Shown piece by piece: positions 7,599 to 16,671 of a stretch of 37,784 nucleotides of DNA. The stretch is from a virus. A model generated the notes under the pieces. That model was not told the origin of the DNA, did not search any database, and saw nothing but the letters and a program-made list of their open reading frames with translations. The position numbers and the translations under genes are program-made. The DNA is taken from positions 1 to 37,784 of IMG/VR virus record IMGVR_UViG_3300044730_001220; one strand, given 5' to 3'. Each line of letters opens with the position of its first letter. Position 1 is the first letter of the stretch.

Positions 7599-8734
7599 GC
7601 CAAGACGTTCCTGCGTTGGTCATCCAAGAGTTGAACGGATACAAGCGGCGGCTGGTGCTGACTGAGCGCGCGGTGTCCTTCCGCCCGCTGCCGTTTGAGG
7701 GGACGCAGAATGTCGAGGTGACCTGGTACCCTGGGTATCCTGTCGCCACGGCGCAGCCCCTCGGCCCGCAGGAGAGCAGCACCACGATTCGGGGCGCGTG
7801 GCACGACCGATTCCTCGGCGTGGTGACTGCGGGGGAAGCCCCCGCGCTGGCTGACGGTGTTCCCGTCCCAAGCGCCGCGGAGTTGGTCGAAATCCTCGAC
7901 TCGATCCGCATCCTTGGCAGCGAGATTCGGTTCAGCTGGCACATCTACAACCGCGTTGGCTACCTTACCCGCGTCTCCGCGAACTGGCTCACCATCCACG
8001 ACGTTGAGTGGGAGGCCGAGTTCACCTGGACCCGTCGGGGGGACGTGTACCCGCCGACCCTGCTCGCGGCCAAGACCCGCCCCGTGCTGCCCGACATCTA
8101 CTCGGCGCAGGCTGCGCTGCTGGATGCGATCAACGAGTCCCCCCTTGGGGCGATTCGCTCGGGCCTCCGCAACGCGAGCAACGCGACCGCGACATTCTTC
8201 TCGGGCGTGAACGACACTGTGGGGGCCGCGCTCGGGTCGGTCGCGGACGGGGTGCAGGCCCTCGCTGCGCTGTCGCAGTCGCTCGCCCTCGGCACGACGG
8301 CCTACTCCCAGGCGATGCGGCAGACGGCGGGTGTCCTCGCGGGCGTGCAGGCCAGCTACACCACCGCAGCCGCTGCGGTGGACGAGCTGGTCGTGTCCTC
8401 GGTGGTGACTGCGGGAGCGGTGCTGTCAGTCGGGGAGCGTATCGCGCTCGCGGCCTCGCTGACCTCGGTGGCGAACGCGATGCGGTCGGCCTCCCGCACG
8501 ACGCTGGAACAGCGCGAGGCGGTACAGGCGGCAATCCAGCCTGCACCCGACGAAATCTACACCGCGCGCGATGGGGACGACCTGCGCCGCGTCTGCACCC
8601 TGTATTTCGGGTCGCCCGACTCGTGGATCGACCTTGCCCGGTACAACGGGCTGACGGTATCCACGCTGGAGGCGGGACAGACGGTGCGCGTGCCGCCGGG
8701 TGGTTTCGAGTCCTCGGGGGTGGCCCTTGGCTGA
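7595..8734 (+). CDS. LysM-containing baseplate protein (Mu gpN-like position)
   Basis: The product is 379 residues. The N-terminal domain (residues 1-165) is beta-rich and starts with the conserved-looking LVIQELNGYKRRLVLTERAV. A long Ala/Ser-rich helical linker (170-310) follows. The last 60 residues form a LysM-like module (EIYTARDGDDLRRVCTLYFG, then PDSWIDLARYNGL and the closing GQTVRVPP). LysM modules in baseplate proteins bind peptidoglycan or serve as protein-protein clamps around the hub. The order after the tape measure corresponds to the DNA circularisation/tail protein position of Mu. Overlaps of 4 and 8 bases with its neighbours suggest translational coupling. Confidence 0.7.
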   Translation: MSQDVPALVIQELNGYKRRLVLTERAVSFRPLPFEGTQNVEVTWYPGYPVATAQPLGPQESSTTIRGAWHDRFLGVVTAGEAPALADGVPVPSAAELVEILDSIRILGSEIRFSWHIYNRVGYLTRVSANWLTIHDVEWEAEFTWTRRGDVYPPTLLAAKTRPVLPDIYSAQAALLDAINESPLGAIRSGLRNASNATATFFSGVNDTVGAALGSVADGVQALAALSQSLALGTTAYSQAMRQTAGVLAGVQASYTTAAAAVDELVVSSVVTAGAVLSVGERIALAASLTSVANAMRSASRTTLEQREAVQAAIQPAPDEIYTARDGDDLRRVCTLYFGSPDSWIDLARYNGLTVSTLEAGQTVRVPPGGFESSGVALG

Positions 8735-10466
8735 TTACCGCCCGTCCTGCGTCGTGGTGCTCGGGTTCCAGTTCGACACCGCCTACACGCGCGCGTCGGA
8801 CGCCTCCCCGTCGTCGTCGCTGGACGGCCCCACGGCGGCGGGAATCCAGCCAATCAACACCGAGCCGCTGTTCGTCCAGACGGTCGGCGGGCAGACGACG
8901 CACAAGCTCGCGTTGACCCCGCTGACGGCCACGGTGGAGTTGCCGACCCCGCGCGAGGCTGCGCGGTTCTCGGTGTCGTTCAACTGGAAGGACATGCCCA
9001 TCGACCCGCGCCTGTTCACCGCCCTGCGCGCCGACATCTACCTCGGCGTTCGCACGGCGGAACAGGTCGCGCGTGCCCTGCGCGGCGATTACGCGGGGGC
9101 CTACCCGGCGCAGGTGCCGACCACCTCTGCGAACCGCCTCCTGCTCGGGGTGGTGGACGAGATCGCGGTCGATCACACGGCGTCGGGCAGCGTGGTGTCC
9201 ATGAGCGGGCGCGACCTGCGCGGGTTGTTCCTCGACTCCCCCGCACCTGCTGCGTTGTTCACCCGGCTGGACTTGCGGAAGGACATCGTTTCGGTGGTGG
9301 ACCAGATATTCCGCCTGCACCCGGGTGGCGCGAACCTGTACACGCGCTGGTATCCCGAGGAGTGGGCCGACTACCCGGGCAGCAAACCGCCCTCCCCCTA
9401 CTCCGTGGACGGGGCGACCCGTGTGTTGCTCGGTGCGGACGGGACCGACAGCAAATCGGGGGCGCGCGCCGAGGACGTGACGTTCTGGGGACTGATCACC
9501 AACTACGCCAACCTGTGCGGCGCGCTGGTGTATTTCGACGGGGAGAAGCCCGTCCTGCGCCGTGCGCGCTCGTACTACCAGCAGCTGACAGGCCCCACGG
9601 GATTCGCTGGGCAAGCCCCCCGCACGGTGCAAGACGCCGAGGGTGCCTCCCGCGTGATTCGGATTCGTGAACTGCGGTACGGACGCGACGTGTCGAGCGT
9701 GAACTACCGCCGCAAGTTGGCTGGTGGATTGAAAGCCAAGGCTGTGACTGCTGTCGGATTCGACACGACCGGGCTGTCGCGCGGCAAGCAACGGCTGATG
9801 GAGGTCACCTACCCTGCGGGCATCGTGATTCTCGACACGGGCAACCCCGACGAGAGTGCGGCCACCAAGGCGCGAAACGTCGGGGCTGGCAAACAACCGC
9901 AGCCGGGTGTGACCGGGACGGGCAACGCTGTCTCCTACACCGACGTGATTCGTGTCCCCTGCCCCGGACTCGTGAACCGCGCGCAGCTGGAGGAGATCGC
10001 CCGCAGCGTCTACGAGGAAATCGGGCGCGGGGAGATGGGCGGGACGTTTGAGACGCGCAACCTTGGGTCGTTTGGAGACGAGACGGGGCGCGACCCTGAC
10101 CTGCTGCGGCTGCGTCCAGGTGACGCCCTGCGCCTTGGCATCGACGCCCGCACGTCGGACGTGAACGCCCCGGCTGTCTCCCCGTTGCAGGACGCTGCCC
10201 GCCAGCCGTTCGCCTCGCGCGTGGCCGACCTCGTGGCGCGTGGGTACGACCAGGACACCGCGCGGGCGATTGTGGCGACCGAGCAGCGGGGCGTCCCCGA
10301 GTTGCAGCCTGTGTTCCGTGTGGCAACGGTGCGCTACGACTACGACCACGCGACGGGCGTGCGTATCGCTGGAGATTTCCAGACCTACGTCGAGGCGACC
10401 CGCGCCAACAACACCGCGCCCACAATCGTCACGGGCGTCGTGCGGCAGGGGAGCGGCACGCCATGA
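8727..10466 (+). CDS. Baseplate hub protein (gpD/gp27-like)
   Basis: About 579 residues; position between LysM protein and spike matches the baseplate hub, which forms the trimer carrying the spike. The start is taken as TTG 8727, behind a G-rich ribosome-like stretch and overlapping the previous stop. GTG 8700 is an alternative adding nine residues. The N-terminal beta domain (residues 1-110) is followed by a segment like hub proteins (SMSGRDLRGLFLDS, about 160-173) and a long mixed C-terminal region with DVSSVNYRRKLAGG near 325. The C-terminal helix-strand part near residues 490-530 could be an adhesin-like insert. No enzyme motif is seen. Confidence 0.65.
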   Translation: MADYRPSCVVVLGFQFDTAYTRASDASPSSSLDGPTAAGIQPINTEPLFVQTVGGQTTHKLALTPLTATVELPTPREAARFSVSFNWKDMPIDPRLFTALRADIYLGVRTAEQVARALRGDYAGAYPAQVPTTSANRLLLGVVDEIAVDHTASGSVVSMSGRDLRGLFLDSPAPAALFTRLDLRKDIVSVVDQIFRLHPGGANLYTRWYPEEWADYPGSKPPSPYSVDGATRVLLGADGTDSKSGARAEDVTFWGLITNYANLCGALVYFDGEKPVLRRARSYYQQLTGPTGFAGQAPRTVQDAEGASRVIRIRELRYGRDVSSVNYRRKLAGGLKAKAVTAVGFDTTGLSRGKQRLMEVTYPAGIVILDTGNPDESAATKARNVGAGKQPQPGVTGTGNAVSYTDVIRVPCPGLVNRAQLEEIARSVYEEIGRGEMGGTFETRNLGSFGDETGRDPDLLRLRPGDALRLGIDARTSDVNAPAVSPLQDAARQPFASRVADLVARGYDQDTARAIVATEQRGVPELQPVFRVATVRYDYDHATGVRIAGDFQTYVEATRANNTAPTIVTGVVRQGSGTP

Positions 10467-11062
10467 GGGCAACGACCATCCCAGACGTGTCCCGCATCGC
10501 GCGGGCGCTCCAGCGGCCCGGGATCGACCCGCGTGCGTGGGTGTCCCTCGCGCTGGTGCAGTCGGTCGTGGTGGACGCGGACGGGGCGTTCTGCGACGTG
10601 CTGCTGGTGCCGTCGAACAGGAGGCACACCGCACGCCTCGGCGCAGCCTACGCGGGCAGCGGGTGGGGCATGTACGCGCCGCCCCAGGTTGACGACGAGG
10701 TGGTGGTCATGGCCCCGGACGGCGACCCATCTGCGGGGCTGGTGGTCGTCTCCCGCGTGTGGTCGCGCGTGGACGCCCCGCCGACCGAGGCGCAGCAGAA
10801 CCCCGAGGACGTGGTGCTGGTGGTGCGGCCCGACCGCTCGCTGCGCCTGTCTGTGTCGGGGGGCGGCAAGGTCTACATCGGCGGGTCGGACGGCACGAAG
10901 CCCGTGGCATTTGTGGACTGCTCGGTCGAGGTAACGCTGTCCCCTGCGGACTTCGGCACGATGGTCGCTGTTGCTGGTGCCACCCCGGTCACGGCAACAA
11001 ATCCTGTGACGCTGACTGGGAAAATCACGTCGGGTTCTGCCGTCGTTGAGGTGAAGCCATGA
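10463..11062 (+). CDS. Baseplate central spike protein (gpV/gp45-like)
   Basis: This 199-residue protein begins with an OB-fold-like region (residues about 28-110; WVSLALVQSVVVDADGAF, then a strand containing DDEVVVMAPDGDP). That is the usual pattern of spike N-terminal domains. The C-terminal 60 residues alternate short Val/Gly/Thr strands, consistent with a triple beta-helix tip that punctures the outer membrane. No His-x-His iron-binding tip motif is present. The ATG overlaps the hub stop as ATGA, and its own stop overlaps the next ATG. Confidence 0.7.
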   Translation: MRATTIPDVSRIARALQRPGIDPRAWVSLALVQSVVVDADGAFCDVLLVPSNRRHTARLGAAYAGSGWGMYAPPQVDDEVVVMAPDGDPSAGLVVVSRVWSRVDAPPTEAQQNPEDVVLVVRPDRSLRLSVSGGGKVYIGGSDGTKPVAFVDCSVEVTLSPADFGTMVAVAGATPVTATNPVTLTGKITSGSAVVEVKP

Positions 11063-11868
11063 GCGGTGGTTGGGGACTAGGTGGGTGGGGCACGAGCCTC
11101 TACGGAACGAGCGTTGCGCCTGCGCTGGAGTACGCTTTCGCCACGGGCGACCGGGGCGTGCGCGTGCATCTGTCCGCGCCTCCGCAGGCTCGGGGAGCAG
11201 CCTACGCAGGGGACGCGCTCAACCCGGCCACCTGGCGGGTGACGCGCGACGACACGGGGGCTGACCTCGTGGTGGCCTCGGTATCCAAGTACGACACGCA
11301 GACGTTTGACCTCGTGGTGCTGTTCCCCCTGGGGAACGCCGACGTGTCGCACACCGTCGTCACGGTGGGCCTCCGGGACGCTGCGGGCGTGCGCGTGCCG
11401 ACCAGCAGCGCGGCGTTCGACGGCTGCACGCTGGCCCCGCTGGTGGCCCCGCCTGTGGGCACCGTGGGCGACTTGCGGAACGCCCCTGCCCCTGCCCCGA
11501 CAGGCTCTGTCGTTGATTCGGTCGGCGGCACGCTGGAGGTGTCGTCGGACGGCGACCTGCGGCTGGATGGGACCGAGGCGACGGTGCGAAAGCTGATCCT
11601 GCGCCGACTGACCACCCCGCTCGGCGGGTTCGCGCACCTCCCCGAGTACGGATTCAACCTGCCCGTCAAAGGCGTCATCCCGCCCATTCAGATTCCCGCC
11701 CTGCGTGCCGATATTGCCGCGCAGGTGAAACGCGAGCGCGAGGTGCTGGAGGCCGCTGTGCAGGTGCAGCAGGCCGCGACGGGCGTGCTGACAATCTCGG
11801 TGCAGGCCCGCTTGCGGACGGGGACCGCAGTGTCCGTTTCGACGCGCGTGATTCCCTCCGCGGCGTAA
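11059..11868 (+). CDS. gp25-like baseplate wedge protein with extra N-terminal domain
   Basis: The product is 269 residues. The C-terminal 100 residues carry the gp25/gpW pattern: EATVRKLILRRLTTPLGGF near residue 173, then a tyrosine turn and a helix with VKREREVLEAAVQVQ. In T4 and P2 this small protein joins the sheath to the wedge. Family members are usually 110-150 residues, so the first 150 residues here are extra. They begin with a Gly/Trp-rich stretch (GGWGLGGWGTSLYG) and a beta sandwich with a fibronectin-like feel. The extension may dock the following J-like wedge protein; that part is guesswork. Confidence 0.7.
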   Translation: MSGGWGLGGWGTSLYGTSVAPALEYAFATGDRGVRVHLSAPPQARGAAYAGDALNPATWRVTRDDTGADLVVASVSKYDTQTFDLVVLFPLGNADVSHTVVTVGLRDAAGVRVPTSSAAFDGCTLAPLVAPPVGTVGDLRNAPAPAPTGSVVDSVGGTLEVSSDGDLRLDGTEATVRKLILRRLTTPLGGFAHLPEYGFNLPVKGVIPPIQIPALRADIAAQVKREREVLEAAVQVQQAATGVLTISVQARLRTGTAVSVSTRVIPSAA

Positions 11869-11880
11869 GGAGCAACACCT

Positions 11881-13059
11881 ATGGACCGCCCCAGTTTCCA
11901 AGACCTGTTCCGCATCGGACGCGACGAGCTGCTGGCCCGCAATCCCCGGTTGACCGCCGTGGACCGCGAGGGATCGGACGCCAACGCTATCGTGGCCGCA
12001 GGTGCCGCGCAGGCCGAGGAGGTGCTGTCGCAGGCGGTTGCCGTCGAGGCTGCGTCGTTCCTCGACAGCGCCGAGGGCGACGACCTCGACCGTCTGGTGT
12101 ACGACCGCTATGGGCTCGTTCGTCAGCCCGCCAGCGCCGCCCTCGGGGCGGTCGAGTTCTCCATCGGGGCAGGGGGCGCAGCGTTCACGATCCCCTCGGG
12201 AACCAAGCTGCAAACGCTCGACGGGTTGCAGTTTGAGACGACCCTCTCGGCGCTGTTCCCCGCGCTGTCCACAGGCCCCGTGTCGGCCCCTGTGCGCTCG
12301 GTGCTGGCAGGTGCTTCGCAGCAGGCGGGAATCGGGACAATCACCCGGCTGGTGGCTGCGGTGTCGGGCGCTCCCTCCGACCTCTCGGTGACCAACGCCT
12401 ACGCGACTGCAGGTGCCGCCGACCAGGAATCGGACGCGCAACTGCGGGACCGTGCGCGTCGGTTCTGGTCTACCGCTCGGCGCGGCACCCTGCGCGCCAT
12501 CGAGCAGGCTGCGCTCGGGGTGACAGGCGTGCGGTCGGCCACCGCAATCGAGGCGCTGGACGGCGGCGGCAGGCCCGCCCGCTTCTGTTACCTCGTCATC
12601 GCGGACCAGTACACCGACCAGCTCGCCATGCTGACGCCCCCGGCGACCTACCAAGTGCAGGCGCAGCAGCTCGCCAACGCGGTGTACCTCGCGCTGGAGG
12701 ACGTGCGCCCTGCGGGCGTGTATGTGCAGGTGCAGGTGGCGCAGGTCATCCTTCAGTCCGTGGTGCTGTATCTGGCGTTCGCTGCCGGGTCGGACACGGA
12801 ATCGCTGGCGATCCAAGCCCGCGCCGCCGTGGTCAACCAGATCAACTCGCTGGCCCCGGGTGCCCCGCTGATCCGCGCCAATCTTTTGACGGCGCTCGCC
12901 TCGATCCCCGGCATCATCGTGTCGGCCTCGACGGTTGCCTCCCCTGCGGGTGATGTGTACCCCGGCCCCGGGCAGGTGCTGCGGTCCACGCTGGCGCTGG
13001 TGAGCGCGGGCCTGTCCTCGACGCAGCCGCTCCCCACTAGCATCCCATCGAGCTACTGA
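11881..13059 (+). CDS. Baseplate J-like wedge protein (Mu gp47-like)
   Basis: This 392-residue protein has the J-like plan. The N-terminal helical region contains SAEGDDLDRLVYDRYGLVR (about residues 62-80). Then comes the beta domain with AFTIPSGTKLQTLDGLQFETT (100-120) and the helix SDAQLRDRARRFW (about 184-196), a hallmark in Mu gp47 and P2 gpJ relatives. J-like proteins form the wedge dimer arms that open at contraction. The last segment is consistent with the usual C-terminal domain. The end overlaps the next ATG by one base. Confidence 0.82.
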   Translation: MDRPSFQDLFRIGRDELLARNPRLTAVDREGSDANAIVAAGAAQAEEVLSQAVAVEAASFLDSAEGDDLDRLVYDRYGLVRQPASAALGAVEFSIGAGGAAFTIPSGTKLQTLDGLQFETTLSALFPALSTGPVSAPVRSVLAGASQQAGIGTITRLVAAVSGAPSDLSVTNAYATAGAADQESDAQLRDRARRFWSTARRGTLRAIEQAALGVTGVRSATAIEALDGGGRPARFCYLVIADQYTDQLAMLTPPATYQVQAQQLANAVYLALEDVRPAGVYVQVQVAQVILQSVVLYLAFAAGSDTESLAIQARAAVVNQINSLAPGAPLIRANLLTALASIPGIIVSASTVASPAGDVYPGPGQVLRSTLALVSAGLSSTQPLPTSIPSSY

Positions 13060-14174
13060 TGCCGACGATCCCCTGCCCGGTCGAGTCGCTGACCCAATCC
13101 GACCTGCTGGACGTGGTGCAGCGGGTGCTCCCCCCGGAGTACCTGGGGCCGATGCTCCCTCCCGCCTCGGGTGCGGGCTGGGAGGTGTTTCAGTCGCAGG
13201 CCGCGCAAGAGGCACGCGCCTCGCAGGGTGTCGAGCACCTGGGGTGCGGGTTGTTCGTGCTGACTGCTCCCGACGGGGCCTCGGCCACGGGCACTGTCAC
13301 CCTGTCACGTCCGACCGCAACGGCGGGTGCGCTGACCGTCCTCGCGGGGTCGCTGTTCGCTGGCCCGGGCGGGCGCGTGTACGTCGTATCGTCCAGCGTG
13401 GCGATGGGCGCGCTCGCCCTGACCGTGACCGTTCCCGTGGTCGCGGCGGCGCAGGGCTACGAATACAACCTGCAAGCGGGGCTGGTGCAGCAGGTGATCC
13501 GACTCGACACCGACCCGGTGTTTGCGGACCCAACGCTCACCATCTCCAGCAGCATAGCGATGTCGGGCGGGGTGTTCCCCTACCTCGACGCCCTCGGGGC
13601 TGACCGAGGTGTCGCGCGTCGCTCGGGGGAGTCTGCGGACGCCTACCGTGCGCGCCTGCGGCAGCTCCCCGATACGGTATCCCCTGCTGCCATTGAGCGG
13701 TTCCTCGAAAGCTACTGGAACACACGCTTTCCCGCGTACCCGGCCAGTATGGTCGAGGCGTGGGAGGCGTGGCAGACGTGCGCGGACGCCCCCGACGTGT
13801 CGGTGGGCGCGTACAACGCGACCGACGCCCTCTGCTACGACGACCTGCGGCCCGAGCCGCCCCTGCGTGGGCGGTATCTGACCGAGGAGGAGGCTGCGGG
13901 GGCGTTCACGATCCTGCTGCCGAATCTGCCCGCCGTGTCCGACGAGGCCCTGTGCTACGACGCCCCCGAAACCTCGGTGGCGACTCTGGCGACACCCGCA
14001 GGACACCGCGCCATGACCGCCTACGACCTGCCCGACTCGACCGCGGTGATTCCGTGGCAGGGTGCTCCAGACGGGGACGATCTAGGGTGGTCGGGCGCAT
14101 ACGCGGCGTTCTGGGCCGCACTCACCGAAATCAAGCCCGCCGGGGTCGTCGTGGACTTCTGGCTCGTGGGGTAA
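13059..14174 (+). CDS. Second baseplate wedge / gp48-like tail protein
   Basis: The product is 371 residues, immediately after the J-like gene, the slot of Mu gp48 or P2 gpI, whose products link wedges to fibres. The middle (residues 80-175) repeats a J-like beta pattern (GSLFAGPGGRVYVVSSSV, then a strand and AAAQGYEYNLQAG), followed by the helix ADAYRARLRQLPDTVSP (about 200-216). The C-terminal half is richer in Tyr, Asp and Pro and has no recognised family. It may be a J/gpI chimera. The next gene begins three bases after the stop. Confidence 0.55.
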   Translation: MPTIPCPVESLTQSDLLDVVQRVLPPEYLGPMLPPASGAGWEVFQSQAAQEARASQGVEHLGCGLFVLTAPDGASATGTVTLSRPTATAGALTVLAGSLFAGPGGRVYVVSSSVAMGALALTVTVPVVAAAQGYEYNLQAGLVQQVIRLDTDPVFADPTLTISSSIAMSGGVFPYLDALGADRGVARRSGESADAYRARLRQLPDTVSPAAIERFLESYWNTRFPAYPASMVEAWEAWQTCADAPDVSVGAYNATDALCYDDLRPEPPLRGRYLTEEEAAGAFTILLPNLPAVSDEALCYDAPETSVATLATPAGHRAMTAYDLPDSTAVIPWQGAPDGDDLGWSGAYAAFWAALTEIKPAGVVVDFWLVG

Positions 14175-14177
14175 CGA

Positions 14178-15401
14178 ATGTCGAATGGTCCTTTTGATCG
14201 CATCCTGCTCAACACCCGCGAGAAGGTGTTGTCCCCCGATTGGAACGCTGAGTTCTCGCAGCAGGACCGCTCGATCCTCGACACCATCGCGCAGCTCTCG
14301 ACGCGGCGCACCTCTGCCGCCAACTCGTTTGGTTTGGTGACGGACGGTTTCGTCGGTGACGGGTTCTCGGTTCACGCCACGTCCCCCGCATCGCTGAACG
14401 TGATTGTGTCTGCGGGCCTCGCGTTCGTGGCGAATCCCTACGCGGTCGGGGCTCGCAGCAACATCGGCGGCATCTCGGGGGTCAACGCCCTGTCCGCGCT
14501 GGTGCCTGTGTATCTGTCCGGGTCGCAGTCGTTCACCGTGCCGACCGCCCCGAGCGCAGGAAACGCCCGCATCGACATCATCGAGGTTCGTGCGGATCAC
14601 CTCGTCGGCGGCGCAACCTCTCGGCAGGTGCTCGACCCTGCTACGGGCGCGTTCGTCGCCACCTCGGTGAACAAGCTGCTGTCCTGGGACGTGTTCGGTC
14701 GCATTGGGTACGTCGCCGCAGGCGGGTCGTCCACCGAGCCTCTGTCCTACAAGCAGGGAACCGCGGCGACTGCTGGCACCGAGGTCGAACCGTCTACCAC
14801 CGCGGGATACGTCAAGATTGCTGCGATTCGTGTGGCCGCGAGTGTGACGACTATCGAGGAGAACAAGATTCTCGACTACCGCCCGCTGTACGCGCAATCT
14901 GGGCAAATGACCGTCTCTGGGCGGTGCCGCGTGTACGTGTCGGGCGGTAACTGGTTTATTGACAACGCACGAATCAGCGCACCTCCCGGGGTGGACGCAG
15001 CGTTTACTCTGCGCCCTGTAACGCCCACGATTCTTGAGGACTTGAGCTTTGTGATTCGTGTCGGGAACGCAGCTGCTTACGAGGTGCAGTCCGTGTCGAT
15101 CAGCACGGAGCAGGACTCCGCAAATCCGACGCGCATGTTTCAGGCGCAGGGCACTAGCCTCGGCACCACGACGGTAGACACCACGCTGCAAACCCAGCTG
15201 GTAAACGCCACGATCACGTCGCCTGTTGTTGCGGCTGCGGTTGGGCAGGTGCTGCACATCGAGACAATCGCTGCGGGGATGCTAGAGCAGTCGGGAGCTA
15301 CGCCTGTAACGCTCAACCTTAGTGCCGCTGCGGGAAACGTGCCTACAGCAGCAAACCCCGCCTACATCTCCATCAACGTCGATCTGCTCCGAGTCGCCTA
15401 A
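14178..15401 (+). CDS. Fibre-attachment / structural protein, N-terminal conserved
   Basis: This 407-residue protein is beta-rich, Ser/Ala/Thr/Val-heavy, and opens the fibre and decoration gene run. The N-terminus (FDRILLNTREKVLSPDWNAE) is helical and charged and likely contacts the baseplate. The rest has the repetitive strand pattern of distal tail or fibre proteins. A region near residues 125-150 (NARIDIIEVRADHLVGG) resembles sequence seen in phage structural proteins that carry a conserved Asp-rich strand before a receptor-binding part. Receptor specificity cannot be inferred. Confidence 0.5.
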   Translation: MSNGPFDRILLNTREKVLSPDWNAEFSQQDRSILDTIAQLSTRRTSAANSFGLVTDGFVGDGFSVHATSPASLNVIVSAGLAFVANPYAVGARSNIGGISGVNALSALVPVYLSGSQSFTVPTAPSAGNARIDIIEVRADHLVGGATSRQVLDPATGAFVATSVNKLLSWDVFGRIGYVAAGGSSTEPLSYKQGTAATAGTEVEPSTTAGYVKIAAIRVAASVTTIEENKILDYRPLYAQSGQMTVSGRCRVYVSGGNWFIDNARISAPPGVDAAFTLRPVTPTILEDLSFVIRVGNAAAYEVQSVSISTEQDSANPTRMFQAQGTSLGTTTVDTTLQTQLVNATITSPVVAAAVGQVLHIETIAAGMLEQSGATPVTLNLSAAAGNVPTAANPAYISINVDLLRVA

Positions 15402-15413
15402 CAGGGGGTCGCC

Positions 15414-16670
15414 GTGGCCGCATCCATCACAATCAACGGCGTCCCCGGCCCGCTGCTGACGGCGACCGCTGGGCAGACAATCACGGTCAACGACGTGGGC
15501 GGGACCGCTACGTCGTGGGCGTGGGCGCTCGCCTCGATCCCCCCGGGCTCGACGGCTGTCCTGCTCGCCCCGACCGCGCAGACGACGACTTTTGTCGTGG
15601 ACGTGGAGGGCACCTACCTCGTCCAGCTGATTGTGGACGACACGCTGCCTACCGAGTCGTCGGCCACGACAATCGTGGCGATTCCGTCCAAAACGAGCGC
15701 GCAGCGCGTGCCCGCAGTCGGGGAGACGGTCGAGTCGGGCGTGCGGGGGTGGGACACGGGCGCGGGCAGCTACCTGCGCCTGCTCGACACCCGGCTGGAA
15801 AACCCGGGTGTTGTCGCCTGCGTTGCCGAGAACGGTGTGCTGGCCGCAGGGCAGTTTGTGTCAGTGGCGCAGGACGCCTCGGACCCGTTTGCCAAAGGTG
15901 CTGTTCCTGTACTGCTCAGCTACCCGGGTGAACGTGTGTTGCCTATCGCCACCGCAGCGGCGGGAACCGGCTGGACGGTGCAGAACCAATCCAACGTGAT
16001 TGGGATTTGCCTGGGCAACCCGAGCGGTACGTCTCCGACACCGCTCGGGCAGGTCGCGCTCGTGCGCGTGTCCGGGATTTACGAGGGGTTCACCCTCGGG
16101 TCGTGGGCTGCAACCACGGACTACCCGTACCTGTACCTCGACGGCGCGGGCAACGTGACTGACGTGCTGCCCGCTGCGACGGGGAACGTCCCACCGCGAA
16201 TCGTCGCCAAGGTGGTTCGGTGGCACGGGTCTACGCTGGCGAGTCCCTGCGACATCTACGTGTACGGCACGCGACAGGCCCGCACTGTGCAGCTGGAGTT
16301 TGGCGTCGGCGCAACGTGGACCGCCACAACCCCGGTTTACCCGGGGTTCAACGGGTCGGCGGTCGCTGCCGTGTCTGGCGTTGCACCTGGACGCTACCCA
16401 CCGCGAACGATTCTGGACCAGTGGGAACTCGCGGGTATTCGTGCGTGGGCGCAGGTTGCGGGAACCGGGGACGTGACCCTACAGGTGGTACGCGCGGACA
16501 CCCTCGCAACAATCGGCGGCGCGCTGACGCTGACCGCAGGTGTGCGCGGAATCTCCAATGACCTGTCCGGGCTTGTTCCTGCCGACGTTCCGTTGTCTGT
16601 GCAGCTGACGCTCGCCTCAGGGACAAGCCCCGGGCAGCTGTCGGTCGCCATCGACCTGTGGGAGCCGTAG
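15414..16670 (+). CDS. Structural protein with N-terminal PKD-like domain
   Basis: The product is 418 residues. GTG 15414 is used because GGGGG lies just upstream and the frame is closed soon before it. Residues about 8-90 fit a PKD/immunoglobulin-like fold: a strand with TVNDVGGTATSWAWAL, then PPGSTAVLL and the closing FVVDVEGTYLVQLIVDD. Such domains on virions bind host surfaces or carbohydrates weakly. The middle (115-270) has alternating short strands, and the C-terminal 110 residues form another beta domain. It is probably a surface decoration or fibre protein. Confidence 0.5.
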   Translation: MAASITINGVPGPLLTATAGQTITVNDVGGTATSWAWALASIPPGSTAVLLAPTAQTTTFVVDVEGTYLVQLIVDDTLPTESSATTIVAIPSKTSAQRVPAVGETVESGVRGWDTGAGSYLRLLDTRLENPGVVACVAENGVLAAGQFVSVAQDASDPFAKGAVPVLLSYPGERVLPIATAAAGTGWTVQNQSNVIGICLGNPSGTSPTPLGQVALVRVSGIYEGFTLGSWAATTDYPYLYLDGAGNVTDVLPAATGNVPPRIVAKVVRWHGSTLASPCDIYVYGTRQARTVQLEFGVGATWTATTPVYPGFNGSAVAAVSGVAPGRYPPRTILDQWELAGIRAWAQVAGTGDVTLQVVRADTLATIGGALTLTAGVRGISNDLSGLVPADVPLSVQLTLASGTSPGQLSVAIDLWEP

Positions 16671-16671
16671 C

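Noticed and set aside
8130-10634. Very long leftward open frame (over 800 codons) opposite the baseplate hub
   Set aside because: It is an antisense shadow of G/C-rich third positions, with Arg/Pro/Ala-biased translation and no ribosome site. The hub gene on the other strand is well supported.
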